64,000 nt of DNA from Paenibacillus dendritiformis (GTDB lineage: Bacteria; Bacillota; Bacilli; Paenibacillales; Paenibacillaceae). Below, piece after piece: positions 63,471 through 64,000 of the stretch. The notes beneath the pieces were generated by a model. That model searched no databases. It had not been told where the DNA came from and was given only the letters and a program-made list of their open reading frames with translations. The position numbers and the translations under genes were made by a program. Position 1 is the first letter of the stretch, and each line of letters starts with the position of its first letter. The stretch covers positions 1-64,000 of the forward strand of contig NZ_LDIG01000234.1 of the NCBI RefSeq assembly GCF_015845845.1, given 5' to 3'.

Positions 63471-63520
63471 AGAGGGTGCTGCAGCCCGAAGCTTCACGCT
63501 TCCCGCCGCAGCACCCTCTT
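63471..63520 (+). terminator. Bidirectional terminator between motB and the kinase
   Basis: AGAGGGTGCTGC and GCAGCACCCTCT pair perfectly with an inner AAGC stem. A TTTTGTTTC tail is on the minus strand, and a weaker TTCGTGGCTTTT on the plus strand. It serves both converging genes. Confidence 0.85.
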
Positions 63521-63528
63521 CGTGGCTT

Positions 63529-64000
63529 TTAGGTCGGCCGATTCTCCCCGGCCGGGACAGGCAGCCTGTCCGCTGGCACTCCTGCCGGCGCAGACGGGTC
63601 CACGGCCGGCAGCGTCACCATAACCTGCGTTCCCCGGTTCAATTCACTCGTAATATCGATGCAGCCCCGATGGTTGTGAATAATCCGCTGGCTCACCATC
63701 AGCCCCAGCCCGGTTCCCTTCTCCTTGTTGGTGAAGAACGGATCCCCCAAGCGGGACAAATCTTCCGCCGGGATGCCAATCCCATAATCCTTGATGATGA
63801 CGATGACGCTGGACGTCCCGCGAGCCTCCACGATCAATTCGATTTCGCCGCCGCCGGGCATCGCTTCCATCGCATTTTTAATAATATTGATAAACACTTG
63901 CTTGAGCTGATTCTCCTCGCACTCCACCAGAGGCACATCCTCATCGAATCGCTTGACGAATTCAATGTTGTGCAGATTGGCCTGACTGTCCAATAGGGAG
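63529..64000 (-). CDS. Sensor histidine kinase, C-terminal part (runs off the window)
   Basis: The visible ~156 residues are a HATPase domain: N-box in QVFINIIKNAMEAMPGGG, G1 DYGIGIP, F-box GDPFFTNK and G2 GTGLGLMVSQRII. A ~25-residue Pro/Ala-rich tail follows. The frame stays open to the right edge, so the H-box and sensor domain lie outside. It closely resembles the catalytic domain of the PAS kinase at 4378-5526 and of Kin-type sporulation kinases, so it may be another Spo0F kinase. Confidence 0.9.
   Translation of the reverse strand, partial: SLLDSQANLHNIEFVKRFDEDVPLVECEENQLKQVFINIIKNAMEAMPGGGEIELIVEARGTSSVIVIIKDYGIGIPAEDLSRLGDPFFTNKEKGTGLGLMVSQRIIHNHRGCIDITSELNRGTQVMVTLPAVDPSAPAGVPADRLPVPAGENRPT

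Overview
The window looks like a chromosomal segment of a flagellated, endospore-forming Firmicute of the Paenibacillaceae, most likely Paenibacillus. The evidence is the moderate-to-high GC content, strong AGGAGG-type ribosome binding sites with many TTG/GTG starts, and gene blocks shared with Bacillus subtilis: dnaX-ebfC-recR-yaaL-bofA-16S rRNA; rpoE-pyrG-spo0F-fbaA-murA-rho-rpmE; ywiB-argS; and pbpG/speE/speB/ywhD. The genus is an inference, because no database could be searched.

Layout. 1-7.6 kb: the 5' part of a 16S rRNA gene (minus strand) with tandem promoters, then bofA, yaaL, recR, ebfC and dnaX, a soluble PAS histidine kinase, a long Bacillus-type SRP RNA, and a membrane protein/AraC regulator pair. 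7.7-15.6 kb: a minus-strand housekeeping block (rpmE, rho, murA, fbaA, spo0F, pyrG, rpoE) in which pyrG has the promoter, GGGC start and attenuator of the reiterative-initiation CTP switch, and spo0F has a sigma-H promoter. 15.9-25.6 kb: an intracellular subtilase, a TPP-riboswitch-controlled tenA, a CstA-type carrier with a LytS/LytT-type two-component system, argS and a YwiB-like gene. 25.6-30.8 kb: an accessory and decaying stretch with a low-GC membrane gene, an IS91-family remnant, a KGG stress protein, a truncated ankyrin gene joined to an amidohydrolase, a nucleoside deaminase and an internally deleted lysR. 30.8-38.2 kb: speB, speE, a class A PBP, an MFS/GntR pair and ywhD. 38.3-46.5 kb: an M1 peptidase with a membrane partner, a c-di-AMP riboswitch with an NlpC/P60 hydrolase, envelope proteins, an AraC regulator and exonuclease III. 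46.7-51.7 kb: a second decaying stretch with a lipoprotein pseudogene, a Fur-boxed but frameshifted siderophore-type AraC regulator joined to a substrate-binding-protein remnant, and a DUF418-like remnant. 51.8-64 kb: DUF2306, TetR, AraC plus ADP-ribosylglycohydrolase, a sulfurtransferase, a GNAT enzyme, a complete ECF transporter operon, motAB behind a sigma-D promoter, and the C-terminal end of another sensor kinase.

How the parts relate. Two orphan kinases, Spo0F and BofA belong to sporulation control. The riboswitches tie tenA to thiamine pyrophosphate and the wall hydrolase to c-di-AMP. The pyrG leader ties CTP synthase to CTP. motAB is tied to the flagellar sigma factor.

The least explained signal is a family of three intergenic repeats of about 180 bp (17.4, 37.4 and 45.4 kb). 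They share alternating CCTGCA/TGCAGG modules with diverged spacers. Several genes carry frameshifts or deletion scars, concentrated in two accessory stretches. At least one of them has two independent lesions, so not all can be single-base sequencing errors.
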